Assembly (NCBI GenBank): GCA_012837825.1
Contig: DUQM01000001.1
Span: 1-41,192, forward strand
Length of the DNA stretch: 41,192 nt
From: Actinomycetota bacterium
GTDB taxonomy: Bacteria > Actinomycetota > Humimicrobiia > Humimicrobiales > Humimicrobiaceae
Direction: 5' to 3'
In this document: piece after piece, positions 7,655-18,569 of the stretch
Layout: each line of letters opens with the position of its first letter
Position numbering within the stretch: the stretch's first letter is position 1
Notes under the pieces: generated by a model
What the model was told of the DNA's origin: nothing
Seen by the model: the letters and a program-made list of their open reading frames with translations, nothing else
Database searches by the model: none
Position numbers and translations under genes: made by a program

Positions 7655-10600
7655 ATGTCTATAAGTATAGATGTAAACAATTTTGATGCTTTAAGGATAG
7701 GTCTTGCATCGCCTGAAAAAATCAGATCCTGGTCAAATGGCGAGGTTAAAAAACCTGAGACCATTAACTACAGGACTTTAAAGCCGGAAAAAGACGGTCT
7801 TTTCTGCGAGAGGATATTTGGTCCTACCAAAGACTGGGAATGTTATTGCGGCAAATATAAAAGAGTAAGATTCAAGGGTATTATTTGTGAAAGATGCGGA
7901 GTAGAAGTAACCCGTTCAAGCGTAAGAAGAGAAAGAATGGGACATATTGAACTTGCTTCTCCCGTATCCCATATCTGGTTTTTTAAAGGCGTACCTTCAA
8001 GACTTGGCTATATACTTGGTCTTACTCCAAAAGATCTTGAAAAAGTACTGTATTTTGATTCATACATAATAATTTCAATTGACAGGGAAAAAATCGAAAC
8101 CGAAAAGGAAAAAATAAAAGCAACCCATGAAGCCTATATTGAAGAAACGGAAAAGTTTCATGTTGAAAGAATAAATGAGATAAAGGAAACGAATGATGAT
8201 TTCCTGAGAAGATATAAAACAGGAGAGCCGCTGGTTGAGTTGGAAGCTTTTGATGACAGTGAGCTTGAAACTGAAAAGGATGTAGAAGCCAAAATTGCAA
8301 AAATAATCAAGGAAAACGGAAAACTTCTTGAAGAAGAAGAGGAAATATATCAGGAACAGATAGAGCTAATCAAGAAATCACAGGCACTGTTCTTTAATCT
8401 TGAGGAAAAGATGCTTATCGCTGATGAAAATCTGTTTAAAAAGCTTAAAGAAATATACGGCGATTATTTTAAAGGCGGAATGGGCGCTGAAGCAGTCAAG
8501 GAACTGTTAAAAAATATTGACTGTGAAAAAGAAGTAGAAGAGCTGAAAAATATTATTGAGACATCAAAAGGACAGAAAAGAAGCAAAGCAATAAAGACTC
8601 TTAAGATAATTTCTTCTTTTGTCAATACAAATAACAAGCCTGAATATATGATACTCGATGTTCTGCCTGTTATTCCGCCAGACCTTCGTCCGATGGTTCA
8701 GCTTGACGGCGGCAGATTCGCAACATCTGATTTAAATGATCTTTACAGAAGGGTTATAAACAGAAATAACAGACTTAAAAAACTTCTTGAACTGGATGCT
8801 CCTGAAATAATAATAAATAATGAAAAAAGAATGCTCCAGGAAGCAGTGGATGCTTTATTTGATAATGGAAGAAGAGGAAGAGCTGTGCTTGGAGCCGGCA
8901 ACAGACCTCTTAAATCACTTAGCGACATGCTTAAGGGAAAGCAGGGTCGTTTCAGGCAGAATCTGCTTGGTAAAAGGGTAGACTATTCCGGACGTTCGGT
9001 AATCGTTGTAAATCCAAAATTAAGGCTTGACCAGTGCGGCCTTCCAAAACAGATAGCCCTTGAGCTTTTCAAACCTTTTGTTATGAAAAGACTTGTAGAC
9101 GAAGACATTGCAAGCAATATAAAATCAGCAAAAATCATGGTAGAGCGTGGCGATGAAAAAGTATGGGATATGCTGGAAGCTGTAATAAAAAATCATCCTG
9201 TTCTTTTAAACAGGGCACCCACACTTCACAGGCTTGGAATTCAGGCATTCATGCCTATTCTTGTTGAAGGTAAAGCCATACAAATACATCCGCTTGTATG
9301 TCCTCCGTTTAATGCAGACTTTGACGGAGACCAGATGGCTGTACACGTTCCGCTTTCAAATGAAGCCAAGGCAGAAGCGATCATACTTATGCTTGCTTCC
9401 AATAATATACTTTCGCCTGCAAGCGGCGAACCTGTATCAACTCCTTCACAGGATATGGTGCTTGGCATTTATTACCTGACTTCAGAAAGAATCAAGCCAA
9501 CAGGAAAAGAAAAATACTATCCCGATTCCGAAGCTGCATTAAGAGATTATGATTATGGATTTATAGAGCTTCACACTCCTATAAAAGTAAAGATTGATGA
9601 AAAGGTAATTAAAACAACTATAGGAAGAATCATATTTAATGAAGCTTTTCCTAAAGACTACAAATATATAAATAAGGAAGTTTCCAAAAAAGAACTTATT
9701 TCAATTCTGTCAGACTGTATCACGAAATACCAGAATCATATAATTGTTGAGATACTTGATACTATAAAGGCGCTTGGATTCAGGTATTCTACATTATCAG
9801 GACTTACTATAGGAATAAATGATATTATTGTGCCTCCTAAGAAAAAAGAGATTCTAAAGAATGCTGAGGAAAAGATAGACAAGGTAGAGCAGTACTATCA
9901 GCAGGGTATGATAACTGATGATGAAAGACATGACAGGATAATCCAGATATGGTCGCAGACAAATGAAGATGTGGCTGCTACTATGGAGAAAAACTTTGAC
10001 AAGTTCAATCCCATATATATGATGGCAACCTCAGGTGCCCGGGGCAATATAAAGCAGTTAAGGCAACTTGCAGGCATGAGAGGACTTGTAGCAAACGCGA
10101 GGGGAGATATTATAGACAGACCGATAAAATCCAATTTCCGTGAGGGTCTGACAGTTCTTGAATATTTTCTTTCCACTCACGGCGCAAGACAGGGTCTTGC
10201 CGATACTGCACTCAGGACTGCTGACTCGGGATATCTTACAAGAAGACTTGTCGATGTGGCGCAGGACGGTATGGTTAGAATAAATGATTGCGAAACCGAC
10301 GAAGGGATAGATCTTTTTGTGCTTACTCTTGAAGGGGAAGAAAATCTCAACCTTATCGGAAGGTTATGCCAGATAGAGATAACGGATCCTATTACCGGGG
10401 AAATCATACTTAATAAAGACGAAGAAATTACAAGAGAAGATATAGACAGGCTGGTACAGGCAAATATTAATACCGTCAATGTAAGATCGGTGCTTACATG
10501 TGAAGCTGAACAGGGAGTATGCCAGAAATGTTATGGAAGAAACCTGTCCACCAATAATATAGTCGATATAGGAGAGGCTGTAGGAACTATTGCAGCCCAG

Positions 10601-11827
10601 TCAATCGGTGAGCCGGGTACACAGCTTACTATGCGTACTTTCCATACGGGAGGAGTTGCATCAACTGTTATCCAGAGATCTATCAAATCTCCGGTAAAAG
10701 GAAAGCTTGTCCTGGGTAAGGAAATACTTGAACTTCTTAAACTCAAAAAAGAAGATTTTACCAGTGAAGAGAAAGATGACATTATCGAAATAAATATTGA
10801 GCACATACCTCATAAAATCACTTTTAAAGTTAAAATGGAAGAGAATCCTGAAAGTGAAAAGAAGTCCTCGCAACTTATCGATGTTATAATACCCAGAGGT
10901 GAAGTCCTGCAGCTTAACAGGAATATAAATGTTGAAAGAGATCAGGTATTTGCAAAACTCATATCCACTGCAAAGAAAAAGAGATATGTTCATAAACACG
11001 AAAAAACATTTGAAGGCATTGATATTACATCAGGTCTTCCGAGGGTTGTTGAATTGTTCGAGGCAAGAAAACCCAAAGAGCATTCAATAATGGCTGAGAT
11101 ATCGGGGAATATCAAAATCGAGGAACTTGATTCAAGGATGCTCAGTCTTACAATAACCAGTCCGGGTGGCAGTGAAGAAAGAGTTTATGAAGTTTCTGCA
11201 AGGTCAAAAGTGAGGTTTAATAACGGGGATTTTGTACAGGCGGGAGAACAGATAACGGAAGGTCCGAAGAACCCTCATGATATATTAAAGCTGAATGGCA
11301 TAAAAGCATGTGCCCAGTATCTTGTAAAGGAAATACAGAGTGTATACAAGTCACAGGGTGTAGAAATAAATGACAAGCATATAGAAATAATTGTAAGACA
11401 GATGCTCAAGAAAGTAACCATACTTGAATCCGGAGACAGCTGTTTTCTTCCCGGACAGCTTGTTGACAGGCTTGTATTTGAAAAGGAAAACAAAAGACTT
11501 GCCGAGGAAGGCAAAAGACCTGCAGTTGCAAAACAGAATCTTATGGGTATTACCAAAGCATCACTTGCAACGGATAGCTTCCTTTCAGCGGCTTCATTCC
11601 AGGAGACTACAAGAGTACTTACCGATGCAGCCATAGAAAACAAGACAGATTTTCTGATTGGTCTTAAAGAAAACGTAATAATCGGAAAGAACATCCCTGC
11701 AGGAACCGGAATGACAAGGTACAGAACAGTGGAACTTGAGTACCCGGGATATGTTGCTGAAGAAGCCGAAGAAATAGATGTGGAAACTGATTTATCAGAG
11801 GAAGATAATATCGAGCTTGATATATAA
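7655..11827 (+). CDS. rpoC: DNA-directed RNA polymerase subunit beta'
   Basis: Catalytic subunit of RNA polymerase, 1390 residues. The N-terminal zinc site is C63, C65, C78 and C81. The Mg-binding loop NADFDGDQM starts at N553. The second zinc site is C879, C949, C956 and C959. Between about 143 and 250 lies a charged, helix-forming insertion rich in Glu and Lys, in the place of the insertion known from actinobacterial beta-prime. It is followed by [20 protein letters not shown], close to the actinobacterial sequence. The C-terminal end is acidic. GGGGGAA precedes ATG 7655; the rpoB-rpoC gap is 86 bases. Confidence 0.98.
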   Translation: MSISIDVNNFDALRIGLASPEKIRSWSNGEVKKPETINYRTLKPEKDGLFCERIFGPTKDWECYCGKYKRVRFKGIICERCGVEVTRSSVRRERMGHIELASPVSHIWFFKGVPSRLGYILGLTPKDLEKVLYFDSYIIISIDREKIETEKEKIKATHEAYIEETEKFHVERINEIKETNDDFLRRYKTGEPLVELEAFDDSELETEKDVEAKIAKIIKENGKLLEEEEEIYQEQIELIKKSQALFFNLEEKMLIADENLFKKLKEIYGDYFKGGMGAEAVKELLKNIDCEKEVEELKNIIETSKGQKRSKAIKTLKIISSFVNTNNKPEYMILDVLPVIPPDLRPMVQLDGGRFATSDLNDLYRRVINRNNRLKKLLELDAPEIIINNEKRMLQEAVDALFDNGRRGRAVLGAGNRPLKSLSDMLKGKQGRFRQNLLGKRVDYSGRSVIVVNPKLRLDQCGLPKQIALELFKPFVMKRLVDEDIASNIKSAKIMVERGDEKVWDMLEAVIKNHPVLLNRAPTLHRLGIQAFMPILVEGKAIQIHPLVCPPFNADFDGDQMAVHVPLSNEAKAEAIILMLASNNILSPASGEPVSTPSQDMVLGIYYLTSERIKPTGKEKYYPDSEAALRDYDYGFIELHTPIKVKIDEKVIKTTIGRIIFNEAFPKDYKYINKEVSKKELISILSDCITKYQNHIIVEILDTIKALGFRYSTLSGLTIGINDIIVPPKKKEILKNAEEKIDKVEQYYQQGMITDDERHDRIIQIWSQTNEDVAATMEKNFDKFNPIYMMATSGARGNIKQLRQLAGMRGLVANARGDIIDRPIKSNFREGLTVLEYFLSTHGARQGLADTALRTADSGYLTRRLVDVAQDGMVRINDCETDEGIDLFVLTLEGEENLNLIGRLCQIEITDPITGEIILNKDEEITREDIDRLVQANINTVNVRSVLTCEAEQGVCQKCYGRNLSTNNIVDIGEAVGTIAAQSIGEPGTQLTMRTFHTGGVASTVIQRSIKSPVKGKLVLGKEILELLKLKKEDFTSEEKDDIIEINIEHIPHKITFKVKMEENPESEKKSSQLIDVIIPRGEVLQLNRNINVERDQVFAKLISTAKKKRYVHKHEKTFEGIDITSGLPRVVELFEARKPKEHSIMAEISGNIKIEELDSRMLSLTITSPGGSEERVYEVSARSKVRFNNGDFVQAGEQITEGPKNPHDILKLNGIKACAQYLVKEIQSVYKSQGVEINDKHIEIIVRQMLKKVTILESGDSCFLPGQLVDRLVFEKENKRLAEEGKRPAVAKQNLMGITKASLATDSFLSAASFQETTRVLTDAAIENKTDFLIGLKENVIIGKNIPAGTGMTRYRTVELEYPGYVAEEAEEIDVETDLSEEDNIELDI

Positions 11828-11849
11828 GATGTGGCAAAAAAGTAATTTG

Positions 11850-11895
11850 ATTTTAAGATTAATTTGTTGACATTTTAATCTTAAAATGATAATCT
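11850..11895 (+). promoter_or_regulatory. Strong promoter for rpsL-rpsG-fusA-tuf, overlapped by an inverted repeat
   Basis: TTGACA (11867-11872), a 17-base spacer and TAATCT (11890-11895) form a near-consensus housekeeping promoter about 145 bases before rpsL. A 13-base perfect inverted repeat, ATTTTAAGATTAA (11850-11862) and TTAATCTTAAAAT (11875-11887), spans the -35 box, which lies in the 12-base loop. The repeat might be an operator or a weak end signal for rpoC mRNA. A small hairpin ACGGG-TG-CCCGT (about 11914-11925) lies in the predicted leader. Confidence 0.72.
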
Positions 11896-12040
11896 TTTTG
11901 CTTGCGCTCTAAAGACGGGTGCCCGTTTCTAAGATTTTACAGATAAATTTTACCATTAATTGTTGCATTTATTTAAACTAAAAATTTATTAATTTTATTA
12001 TTACATTGATTATAAAAAAAGAGGTTAGAAGGTAGAATAT

Positions 12041-12418
12041 ATGCCTACTATTAATCAGTTGGTGAGAAAGCCAAGAGCAAAAATTGTTAAAAAGAAAAAA
12101 ACACCTGCTTTGCAGGGAAACCCTTTAAGAAGAGGAGTTTGTGTAAGAGTTTATACAGCTACACCAAAGAAACCTAACTCAGCATTAAGAAAAGTTGCAA
12201 GAGTAAGACTTACAACAGGAATTGAAGTAACTGCATATATCCCCGGGATAGGGCATAATCTACAGGAGCACTCCATTGTTATTATCAGAGGGGGAAGAGT
12301 AAAAGACCTTCCGGGTGTAAGATATAAAATCGTAAGAGGGACACTTGATACTTCCGGTGTGGACGGCAGGAAAAAAGGTCGTTCAAGATATGGCGCCAAA
12401 AAGCCGAAACAAGGCTAA
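12041..12418 (+). CDS. rpsL: 30S ribosomal protein S12
   Basis: S12 sits at the decoding centre and controls accuracy. The product has 125 residues, typical length. [17 protein letters not shown] holds the lysines whose change gives streptomycin resistance in studied bacteria (K43-K44 here). [17 protein letters not shown] carries the second such lysine. Both are in the usual sensitive state. It starts at ATG 12041 with GAGG and AAGG upstream, and it is the first gene behind the promoter at about 11.87 kb. Confidence 0.97.
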   Translation: MPTINQLVRKPRAKIVKKKKTPALQGNPLRRGVCVRVYTATPKKPNSALRKVARVRLTTGIEVTAYIPGIGHNLQEHSIVIIRGGRVKDLPGVRYKIVRGTLDTSGVDGRKKGRSRYGAKKPKQG

Positions 12419-12503
12419 AAATCTACTTTTAGCTTTTTATTTAAACAATAATAATTAATTGGAAATATATAAATTATATTAGGGGTTTTATAAGGAGTTA
12501 TGA

Positions 12504-12974
12504 ATGTCTAGAAAGAAAAGAGCTCCCGGAAAGGGTTTTGAAGAAGATCCTATTTTTAAAAGCAAGCTCATAACTGAGTTGATTAATAAAGTACTTTGGG
12601 GCGGAAAGAAGAGTACTGCTGAAAACATTGTTTACGGCAGTCTTGAGGTTCTTGGCAAAAGAACCAAGGAAGACCCGATGGAAGTGCTTGAAAAATGTAT
12701 GGACAATGTGAGGCCGGCTCTTGAGATAAAACCGAGAAGAGTCGGAGGAGCAACCTACCAGGTTCCTGTTGAAGTTTCTCATGAAAGAGCAAACACGCTT
12801 GCGATAAGATGGCTTATAAGTTTTGCCCGTAAGAGAAAAGAGAGAACAATGCAGGAAAGACTTGCCAGTGAAATACTTGACGGGGCAAGCAATACGGGAA
12901 ACAGTATTAAAAAGAAAGAAGATTTACATAAAATGGCTGAAGCCAACAAGGCTTTTGCGCATTACAGATGGTGA
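12504..12974 (+). CDS. rpsG: 30S ribosomal protein S7
   Basis: S7 nucleates assembly of the 30S head and contacts E-site tRNA. The 156 residues show [10 protein letters not shown] at the N terminus, [20 protein letters not shown], the beta-hairpin region [12 protein letters not shown], and the terminal [21 protein letters not shown] at 12491-12497 fixes ATG 12504. The gene lies in the conserved str order rpsL-rpsG-fusA-tuf, with 18 bases to fusA. Confidence 0.97.
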   Translation: MSRKKRAPGKGFEEDPIFKSKLITELINKVLWGGKKSTAENIVYGSLEVLGKRTKEDPMEVLEKCMDNVRPALEIKPRRVGGATYQVPVEVSHERANTLAIRWLISFARKRKERTMQERLASEILDGASNTGNSIKKKEDLHKMAEANKAFAHYRW

Positions 12975-12992
12975 TTTGTTTAAAAAGAGAAA

Positions 12993-15080
12993 ATGGCTAG
13001 ACAGGTACAATTAAAACAGACCAGAAATATTGGTATAACGGCTCATATAGATGCCGGCAAGACCACCACTACTGAACGTATTCTTTATTATACCGGCAAA
13101 AGTTATAAAATTGGCGAGGTACATGAAGGCACTGCCGTTATGGACTGGATGGTTCAGGAGCAGGAAAGGGGCATCACAATAACTTCGGCTGCTACCACAT
13201 GTTACTGGAAGGATCACAGGATAAATATAATCGATACCCCGGGTCATGTGGATTTTACTGTTGAAGTAGAACGTTCATTAAGAGTTCTTGACGGTATGAT
13301 AGGGCTTTTTTGTGCTGTTGGCGGAGTTGAACCACAAAGCGAGACTGTCTGGAGACAGGCTGACAAATATGAAATACCAAGAATAGCCTTCGTTAATAAA
13401 ATGGACAGGAACGGTGCAGACTTCGGCTATGTGGTTGAAATGATCAGAACAAGACTTAATGCAAATCCCGTGCCCGTACAGATACCTATTGGCAGTGAAG
13501 ATGTTTTTAAAGGCATGATAGATCTTATAAATATGAAGGCGTATATATATTATGATGAAATGGGTTTGAGGTTTGAATATGCCGATATTCCTTCCGATCT
13601 TGTACAGTCTGCAAAAAAATACAGAGCAGAGCTTATAGAGAATGTTGCTAACTTTGACGATGAAATACTTAATAAATATGTTGAAAATATTGAAATAACT
13701 TCTGCCGAACTTTTAAAAGCAATAAGAAAACTTACAATTGAAGTTAAAATAATTCCTGTTCTTTGCGGTTCATCTTTTAAAAATAAAGGTGTCCAGCCCT
13801 TGCTTGACGCAGTAGTGGATTATCTGCCGTCTCCGATGGAAAATATCCAGCCGGTTGGCACAAATCCTTATACCAAAAAGGAAGAAGTAAGAGAAATAAA
13901 AGATGAAGAAGCTTTTTCAGGTTTTATATTTAAAATAATGACGGATCCTTTTATTGGGAAACTTGCATATTGCAGGGTATATTCCGGAGTACTTTCAGCA
14001 GGAAGCCAGGTATTAAACACCACAAGCAACAGCAATGAGAGAATAGGAAGACTGCTTTTAATGCACGCAAATCACAGAGAAGAGATAACAGAAGCTTACT
14101 GTGGCGATATTGTTGCTATCATAGGATTAAAAAAAGTAACTACCGGGGATACAATCTGTGATGTTAAAAATCCCATAAGATATGAGTCGATATCTTTTCC
14201 CGAACCGGTTCTTTCAATTGCAATTGAGGCCAAAACAAAGATAGATCTTGACAAGCTTACCAAGGCTTTAAATAAACTTGCTGAAGAAGATCCTACTTTC
14301 AGGGTGGGTGTTGACAGCGAAACCGGGCAGACAATCATAAGAGGTATGGGAGAGTTGCATCTTGAAATAATAGTTGACCGTTTACTCAGGGAATTTGAAG
14401 TGGATGCCAATGTCGGCAAACCACAGGTTTCCTACAGGGAAGCAATAACCAAACCCGTACAGATAGAAGGAAAATATGTAAGACAGAGTGGCGGCAAGGG
14501 ACAATACGGGCATGTAATAATGCTGTTTGAACCTAATGAATACGGCAAAGGATTTCTTTTTGAGGATAAAATTAAAAGCGGGGCAATACCCAAAGAGTTT
14601 ATCAAACCTGTGGAAATGGGAGTCCAGGATGCAATGCAGTCAGGAGAACTTGCCGGATATCCTGTTATTGATGTAAAAGCCACACTTCTTGACGGGTCTT
14701 ATCATGATGTAGACTCTTCCGAGCTTGCATTCAGGATAGCTGCGTCCAAGGCATTCAGGGAGGCCATGATGAAATCTTCACCAATATTGATGGAGCCCGT
14801 TATGGAAGTAGAGGTTGTTACTCCTGAAGAATCAATGGGAGACGTTATAGGGGATATTAACTCAAAAAGAGGCAAGATTTCTGAAATAAATACAAGAAAT
14901 AAAATGACTAATATAAAATGCGAAGTTCCTCTTTCCAATATGTTTGGTTATGCAACTGATTTGCGTTCAAAAACACAGGGAAGGGCAACTTTTACAATGC
15001 AGTTTAAAAAATATGAACCTGTTCCTGAAAATATAGCCAGTGAAATAATCAAAAAGGTCAAGGGAGTTATTGCAGTTTGA
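12993..15080 (+). CDS. fusA: Elongation factor G
   Basis: The GTPase that drives translocation on the ribosome. The product has 695 residues, normal length. G1 AHIDAGKTT lies at 17-25, followed by the switch region [19 protein letters not shown] and NKMD. Later regions carry GMGELHLEI in domain III and the domain IV segment [21 protein letters not shown] precedes ATG 12993. It is probably transcribed with rpsL and rpsG from the upstream promoter. Only one EF-G gene is seen in the window. Confidence 0.98.
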   Translation: MARQVQLKQTRNIGITAHIDAGKTTTTERILYYTGKSYKIGEVHEGTAVMDWMVQEQERGITITSAATTCYWKDHRINIIDTPGHVDFTVEVERSLRVLDGMIGLFCAVGGVEPQSETVWRQADKYEIPRIAFVNKMDRNGADFGYVVEMIRTRLNANPVPVQIPIGSEDVFKGMIDLINMKAYIYYDEMGLRFEYADIPSDLVQSAKKYRAELIENVANFDDEILNKYVENIEITSAELLKAIRKLTIEVKIIPVLCGSSFKNKGVQPLLDAVVDYLPSPMENIQPVGTNPYTKKEEVREIKDEEAFSGFIFKIMTDPFIGKLAYCRVYSGVLSAGSQVLNTTSNSNERIGRLLLMHANHREEITEAYCGDIVAIIGLKKVTTGDTICDVKNPIRYESISFPEPVLSIAIEAKTKIDLDKLTKALNKLAEEDPTFRVGVDSETGQTIIRGMGELHLEIIVDRLLREFEVDANVGKPQVSYREAITKPVQIEGKYVRQSGGKGQYGHVIMLFEPNEYGKGFLFEDKIKSGAIPKEFIKPVEMGVQDAMQSGELAGYPVIDVKATLLDGSYHDVDSSELAFRIAASKAFREAMMKSSPILMEPVMEVEVVTPEESMGDVIGDINSKRGKISEINTRNKMTNIKCEVPLSNMFGYATDLRSKTQGRATFTMQFKKYEPVPENIASEIIKKVKGVIAV

Positions 15081-15118
15081 TTTTTTTATTAACATAAACA
15101 CATGCACAATTAAGTTAC

Positions 15119-15145
15119 AAAGATTATTTATATTATCTAATCTTT
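15119..15145 (+). repeat. Short inverted repeat upstream of tuf
   Basis: AAAGATTA (15119-15126) and TAATCTTT (15138-15145) are exact inverted repeats with an 11-base loop in the 84-base fusA-tuf spacer, directly before the ribosome site. The core AAGATTA...TAATCTT also occurs in the inverted repeat at the rpsL promoter (11855-11861 and 11876-11882). It might fold in the mRNA or be a protein site. It is AT-rich, so chance cannot be excluded. Confidence 0.4.
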
Positions 15146-15164
15146 AAGAAAGGAAAACATAGGT

Positions 15165-16370
15165 ATGGCTAAAGAAAAATTTGCAAGAGGCAAGATACAT
15201 ATGAACATTGGTACGATAGGCCATGTTGACCACGGTAAGACCACCCTTACAGCAGCTATCACATACTGCCTTAAAGGCAAGGGTTTAAACGTAACCGAGC
15301 GTCCTTTTGATTCAATAGATAATGCCCCTGAAGAAAAAGCAAGAGGAATAACCATTGCTATTTCACACGTTGAATATGAAACAGACACTCGTCACTATGC
15401 CCACGTTGACTGTCCCGGACACGCCGACTACGTAAAGAACATGATTACAGGTGCAGCGCAGATGGACGGAGCAATACTTGTAGTATCGGCAGCAGACGGC
15501 CCCATGCCCCAGACAAGAGAGCACATACTCCTTGCCCGTCAGGTAGGCGTTCCATATATAGTAGTATTTTTAAACAAGACAGACATGGTAGATGATCCTG
15601 AACTGATAGAACTTGTAGAAATGGAAGTGCGTGAGCTTCTTTCCTCATATGAGTTCCCGGGAGATGACATCCCGATTGTTAAAGGCTCAGCTCTTAAAGC
15701 CCTTGAATGCGGTTGCGGCAAACCTGAATGCCCTGCATGCGGTCCTATCACGGAACTGATGGATGCAGTAGACAGCTACTTCCCTGATCCCACACGTGAT
15801 GTCGACAAACCATTTTTAATGCCTATTGAAGATATATTTTCAATAACAGGAAGAGGAACAGTAGTAACGGGAAGAGCTGAAAGAGGCAGGATAACTCTTC
15901 AGGAAAACGTGGAAATAATAGGTATAAGGCCCCAGATACAGAAAACAGTTGTAACGGGTATAGAGATGTTTAGAAAACTTCTTGATGAAGGCCAGGCAGG
16001 AGACAACATAGGTCTTCTTTTAAGAGGTATAACAAAAGACGATGTTGAAAGAGGCCAGGTAGTTGCAAAACCGGGTTCAATTACACCTCATTCACATTTC
16101 AAAGCACAGGTTTACGTGCTGTCAAAAGATGAAGGCGGAAGACATACGCCTTTCTTTAACGGATATCGTCCACAGTTCTATTTCAGAACCACAGACGTTA
16201 CCGGAGACATATCTCTTGAGCAGGGTGTGGAAATGGTAATGCCCGGTGATCATACGGAAATGGAAGTAAAGCTTATCACACCTGTAGCAATGGAAGAAGG
16301 ACTAAGGTTTGCTATCAGGGAAGGCGGAAGAACAATAGGTGCCGGCAGTATTTCCAAGATAATTGAGTAA
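15165..16370 (+). CDS. tuf: Elongation factor Tu (complete copy)
   Basis: Delivers aminoacyl-tRNA to the A site. The 401 residues contain G1 GHVDHGKT (19-26), DCPGH (82-86), NKTD (137-140) and SALKAL. After SALKAL the G domain has a short loop with four cysteines, C182, C184, C189 and C192 ([11 protein letters not shown]), where most bacterial EF-Tu proteins have a loop without cysteines. This could bind a metal. AAGGAAAA lies upstream of ATG 15165. The last 106 bases of the gene are identical to the partial tuf at the window start. Confidence 0.98.
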   Translation: MAKEKFARGKIHMNIGTIGHVDHGKTTLTAAITYCLKGKGLNVTERPFDSIDNAPEEKARGITIAISHVEYETDTRHYAHVDCPGHADYVKNMITGAAQMDGAILVVSAADGPMPQTREHILLARQVGVPYIVVFLNKTDMVDDPELIELVEMEVRELLSSYEFPGDDIPIVKGSALKALECGCGKPECPACGPITELMDAVDSYFPDPTRDVDKPFLMPIEDIFSITGRGTVVTGRAERGRITLQENVEIIGIRPQIQKTVVTGIEMFRKLLDEGQAGDNIGLLLRGITKDDVERGQVVAKPGSITPHSHFKAQVYVLSKDEGGRHTPFFNGYRPQFYFRTTDVTGDISLEQGVEMVMPGDHTEMEVKLITPVAMEEGLRFAIREGGRTIGAGSISKIIE

Positions 16371-16405
16371 TATGTGGGAATTGATAAATGTTGGAGGACA
16401 TATAA

Positions 16406-16726
16406 GTGAGCGCAGTTAAATTAGAACAAAAAATAAGAATTAAACTTAAGGCTTATGATACGGAAGTAATAGACAGATCTGCAAAAAAGATAATTGAGAC
16501 AGTAGAGAGTTCGGGAGCAAAAGTATCCGGTCCGATACCTTTGCCAAATAAGAAAAATGTTTATTGTGCAATAAGGTCTCCTCATGTCGATAAAGATTCA
16601 AGAGAACATTTTGAAATAAGGACACACAAAAGACTGATAGACATTATTGACCCGAATCCAAAAACGGTTGACATGCTGATGAGGCTGAATCTCCCGGCAG
16701 GTGTGGACATTGAAATAAAGTCCTAA
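16406..16726 (+). CDS. rpsJ: 30S ribosomal protein S10
   Basis: S10 belongs to the 30S head and is also the NusE partner of NusG and NusB. The product has 106 residues from GTG 16406, with GGAGG at 16393-16397 eight bases upstream. Conserved parts are [50 protein letters not shown] and the end [11 protein letters not shown]. Only 35 bases separate it from tuf, so the str and S10 blocks are probably read together. Confidence 0.97.
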   Translation: MSAVKLEQKIRIKLKAYDTEVIDRSAKKIIETVESSGAKVSGPIPLPNKKNVYCAIRSPHVDKDSREHFEIRTHKRLIDIIDPNPKTVDMLMRLNLPAGVDIEIKS

Positions 16727-16754
16727 ATATTTTGAAAAATTTATAAATTTTTAA

Positions 16755-16783
16755 TTGATTAATTTTATAAAAAATTATAAAAT
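16755..16783 (+). promoter_or_regulatory. Possible promoter in the rpsJ-rplC spacer
   Basis: TTGATT (16755-16760), 17 bases, then TAAAAT (16778-16783) would make a moderate promoter in the 149-base AT-rich spacer before rplC. Such pairs are common by chance in DNA this AT-rich, so support is weak. The rest of the spacer shows T-rich tracts but no gene. Confidence 0.28.
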
Positions 16784-16875
16784 ACCTAACTTGTGTTATC
16801 TAATTTTTTATAGAGATTATTTGTGTAATTTTTGAATATTGTTTTTTTGCAGTATTTATTAGAAAGAGAGCTAAA

Positions 16876-17499
16876 ATGGTTAGCGCAATTTATGGTAAAA
16901 AAATAGGTTCGACTCAGATCTTTGATGATGCCGGCAATGCAGTTAATGTAACGGCCATTTATGCTGATCCATGTAAAATAGTACAGATAAAAAATGTTGA
17001 AAGCGACGGCTATAATGCATTGAAAATCGGTTTCAGCCAGGCTAAAGAAAATAAAGTGAGCAAGCCTCTCAAAGGTGAATTCAACAAGGCAAAAGTTGAA
17101 ACTATGAAATATTTAAAAGAAATAAGACTTGATGACTTTAATAATGAATATAAAGTCGGAGATACAATCGATTTATCGGTTTTCAATATTGGTGATCTTG
17201 TAAAAATTACAGGCACATCAAAAGGCAAAGGATTTGCAGGAGTTATAAAAAGATATAATTTCCGTAGAGGCCCTATGACCCATGGTTCGCATAATATAAG
17301 AAGGCCTGGTTCCGTAGGAATGAGCGCTACGCCCAAAAAAATACTCAAAGGTAAAAAAATGCCCGGAAGAATGGGCGGAGTGCAGGTTACTACACCGCCT
17401 ACCAGGATAATAAGCATTTTAAATGATGACAATATGATTCTTGTAAAAGGTTCGGTTCCCGGTGCCAAAGGCAGCCTGGTCTTTATTAGGAAAGCTTAG
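16876..17499 (+). CDS. rplC: 50S ribosomal protein L3
   Basis: L3 lines the region near the peptidyl transferase centre. The product has 207 residues. Its N terminus GKKIGSTQIFDDAGNAVNVT and the long loop KGFAGVIKRYNFRRGPMTHGSHNIRRPGSVG are typical, as is KKMPGRMGGVQVT. AGAAAGAGAG precedes ATG 16876. It heads a tight run, with rplD 20 bases downstream. Confidence 0.97.
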   Translation: MVSAIYGKKIGSTQIFDDAGNAVNVTAIYADPCKIVQIKNVESDGYNALKIGFSQAKENKVSKPLKGEFNKAKVETMKYLKEIRLDDFNNEYKVGDTIDLSVFNIGDLVKITGTSKGKGFAGVIKRYNFRRGPMTHGSHNIRRPGSVGMSATPKKILKGKKMPGRMGGVQVTTPPTRIISILNDDNMILVKGSVPGAKGSLVFIRKA

Positions 17500-17519
17500 G
17501 TTTATTAGGAGATAATACA

Positions 17520-18158
17520 ATGACAACTATTGATATCTTAGATTTAAAAGGAAGCAGTACAGATAAAATTGATATTCCTGAAGAAATAACTTCCCTGGAG
17601 GTAAATACAAATATACTTCATATGGAAGTTAAAAGATTCCTTGCTTCTTCAAGATCAGGTACAAGCAAAGCAAAAGGAAGAAGCGAAGTAAGCGGAGGCG
17701 GGCGAAAACCATGGAGGCAGAAAGGTACCGGAAATGCAAGGGCAGGCAGCAACAGATCACCTTTATGGAGACATGGAGGAGTTACTTTCGGACCGGTTCC
17801 AAGAGATTATTCTTTTAAACTTAATAAAAAGGTTGTAAGAAAATCAAAGCTCATGGCTCTTGTTGATAAAATTAATGACAGCAGGCTTTTAATAGTGTCT
17901 GGCTTTAATTTTGACAAACCCAGCACAAAAGAAGCATATAATGTTTTAAAGAGCTTGAAAATAAATGAAAATAAGGTACTTGTTGTAATAGATGATCTTG
18001 AAGGCAGTGAAGTTCTTTCATTCAGGAATCTTCCCAATGTTCTTCTGACTTCTTATAAATCAATAAATACTTATGAATTACTTGTAAGTGATTTTGTTCT
18101 TTTTACAAAAAGTTCCTTTGAAAAAATGCTGAAGGAGTTGTCAAATGCAAGATCCTAG
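17520..18158 (+). CDS. rplD: 50S ribosomal protein L4
   Basis: L4 reaches into the exit tunnel and in some bacteria controls the S10 operon. The product has 212 residues. The tunnel loop contains GTSKAKGRSEVSGGGRKPWR, QKGTGNARAGSNRSPLWRHGG and GPVPRDYSFKLNKK. TAGGAG lies just before ATG 17520. Its last 14 bases overlap the start of rplW, which suggests translational coupling. Confidence 0.97.
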   Translation: MTTIDILDLKGSSTDKIDIPEEITSLEVNTNILHMEVKRFLASSRSGTSKAKGRSEVSGGGRKPWRQKGTGNARAGSNRSPLWRHGGVTFGPVPRDYSFKLNKKVVRKSKLMALVDKINDSRLLIVSGFNFDKPSTKEAYNVLKSLKINENKVLVVIDDLEGSEVLSFRNLPNVLLTSYKSINTYELLVSDFVLFTKSSFEKMLKELSNARS

Positions 18159-18432
18159 GGACATAATTTTTGCTCCGATTGTATCTGAAAAAAGCTATAA
18201 TGCGGTTAAAGATAACAGATACTCCTTTTTTGTTGATCTTAGGGCAGAAAAAGGTGAAATAAAAAGAGCAATAGAAAAAATATTTAATGTGAAAGTACTG
18301 AAAATCAGTACAGTAAATGTAAAGCCGAAACCTAAACGACTTGGGCGTAGTATCGGCAAAAGTCCAAGACAAAAGAAAGCCATCGTAAGTCTTCGCAAGA
18401 AAGACAAAATTGACTTCTTTCAGTCTGCTTAA
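18145..18432 (+). CDS. rplW: 50S ribosomal protein L23
   Basis: L23 forms the exit-tunnel rim where trigger factor and SRP dock. The 95 residues show IIFAPIVSEKSYNAV, the RNA-binding part KIFNVKVLKISTVNVK and the loop KPKRLGRSIGKSPRQKKAIV. ATG 18145 lies inside rplD (14-base overlap); AAGGAG at 18132-18137 within rplD serves as the ribosome site. Confidence 0.96.
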   Translation: MQDPRDIIFAPIVSEKSYNAVKDNRYSFFVDLRAEKGEIKRAIEKIFNVKVLKISTVNVKPKPKRLGRSIGKSPRQKKAIVSLRKKDKIDFFQSA

Positions 18433-18533
18433 CGACTTTTAAATTAATAATTTAATTTTATTTGTTTTTTATAATACATATTGTTTTATGCAGTTTTGTA
18501 TTTAAGAAATATTAACCATTAAGGAAAAGAAAG

Positions 18534-18551
18534 TAATTAACGTTTTAATTA
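18534..18551 (+). repeat. Small hairpin just before the rplB ribosome site
   Basis: TAATTAA (18534-18540) and TTAATTA (18545-18551) are inverted with a four-base loop CGTT, five bases before GGAGG (18557-18561) of rplB. It lies in a 137-base AT-rich spacer between rplW and rplB. A role in translation is possible, but the stem is all A-T. Confidence 0.35.
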
Positions 18552-18569
18552 GTTGCGGAGGTAATAAAG

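Noticed and set aside
9234-9479. 81-residue + strand frame inside rpoC
   Set aside because: Out of frame with the highly conserved NADFDGDQM region of rpoC; no ribosome site and no recognisable product.
18470-18475. TATAAT before rplB as a promoter
   Set aside because: No matching -35 at 16-18 bases upstream; not enough support.
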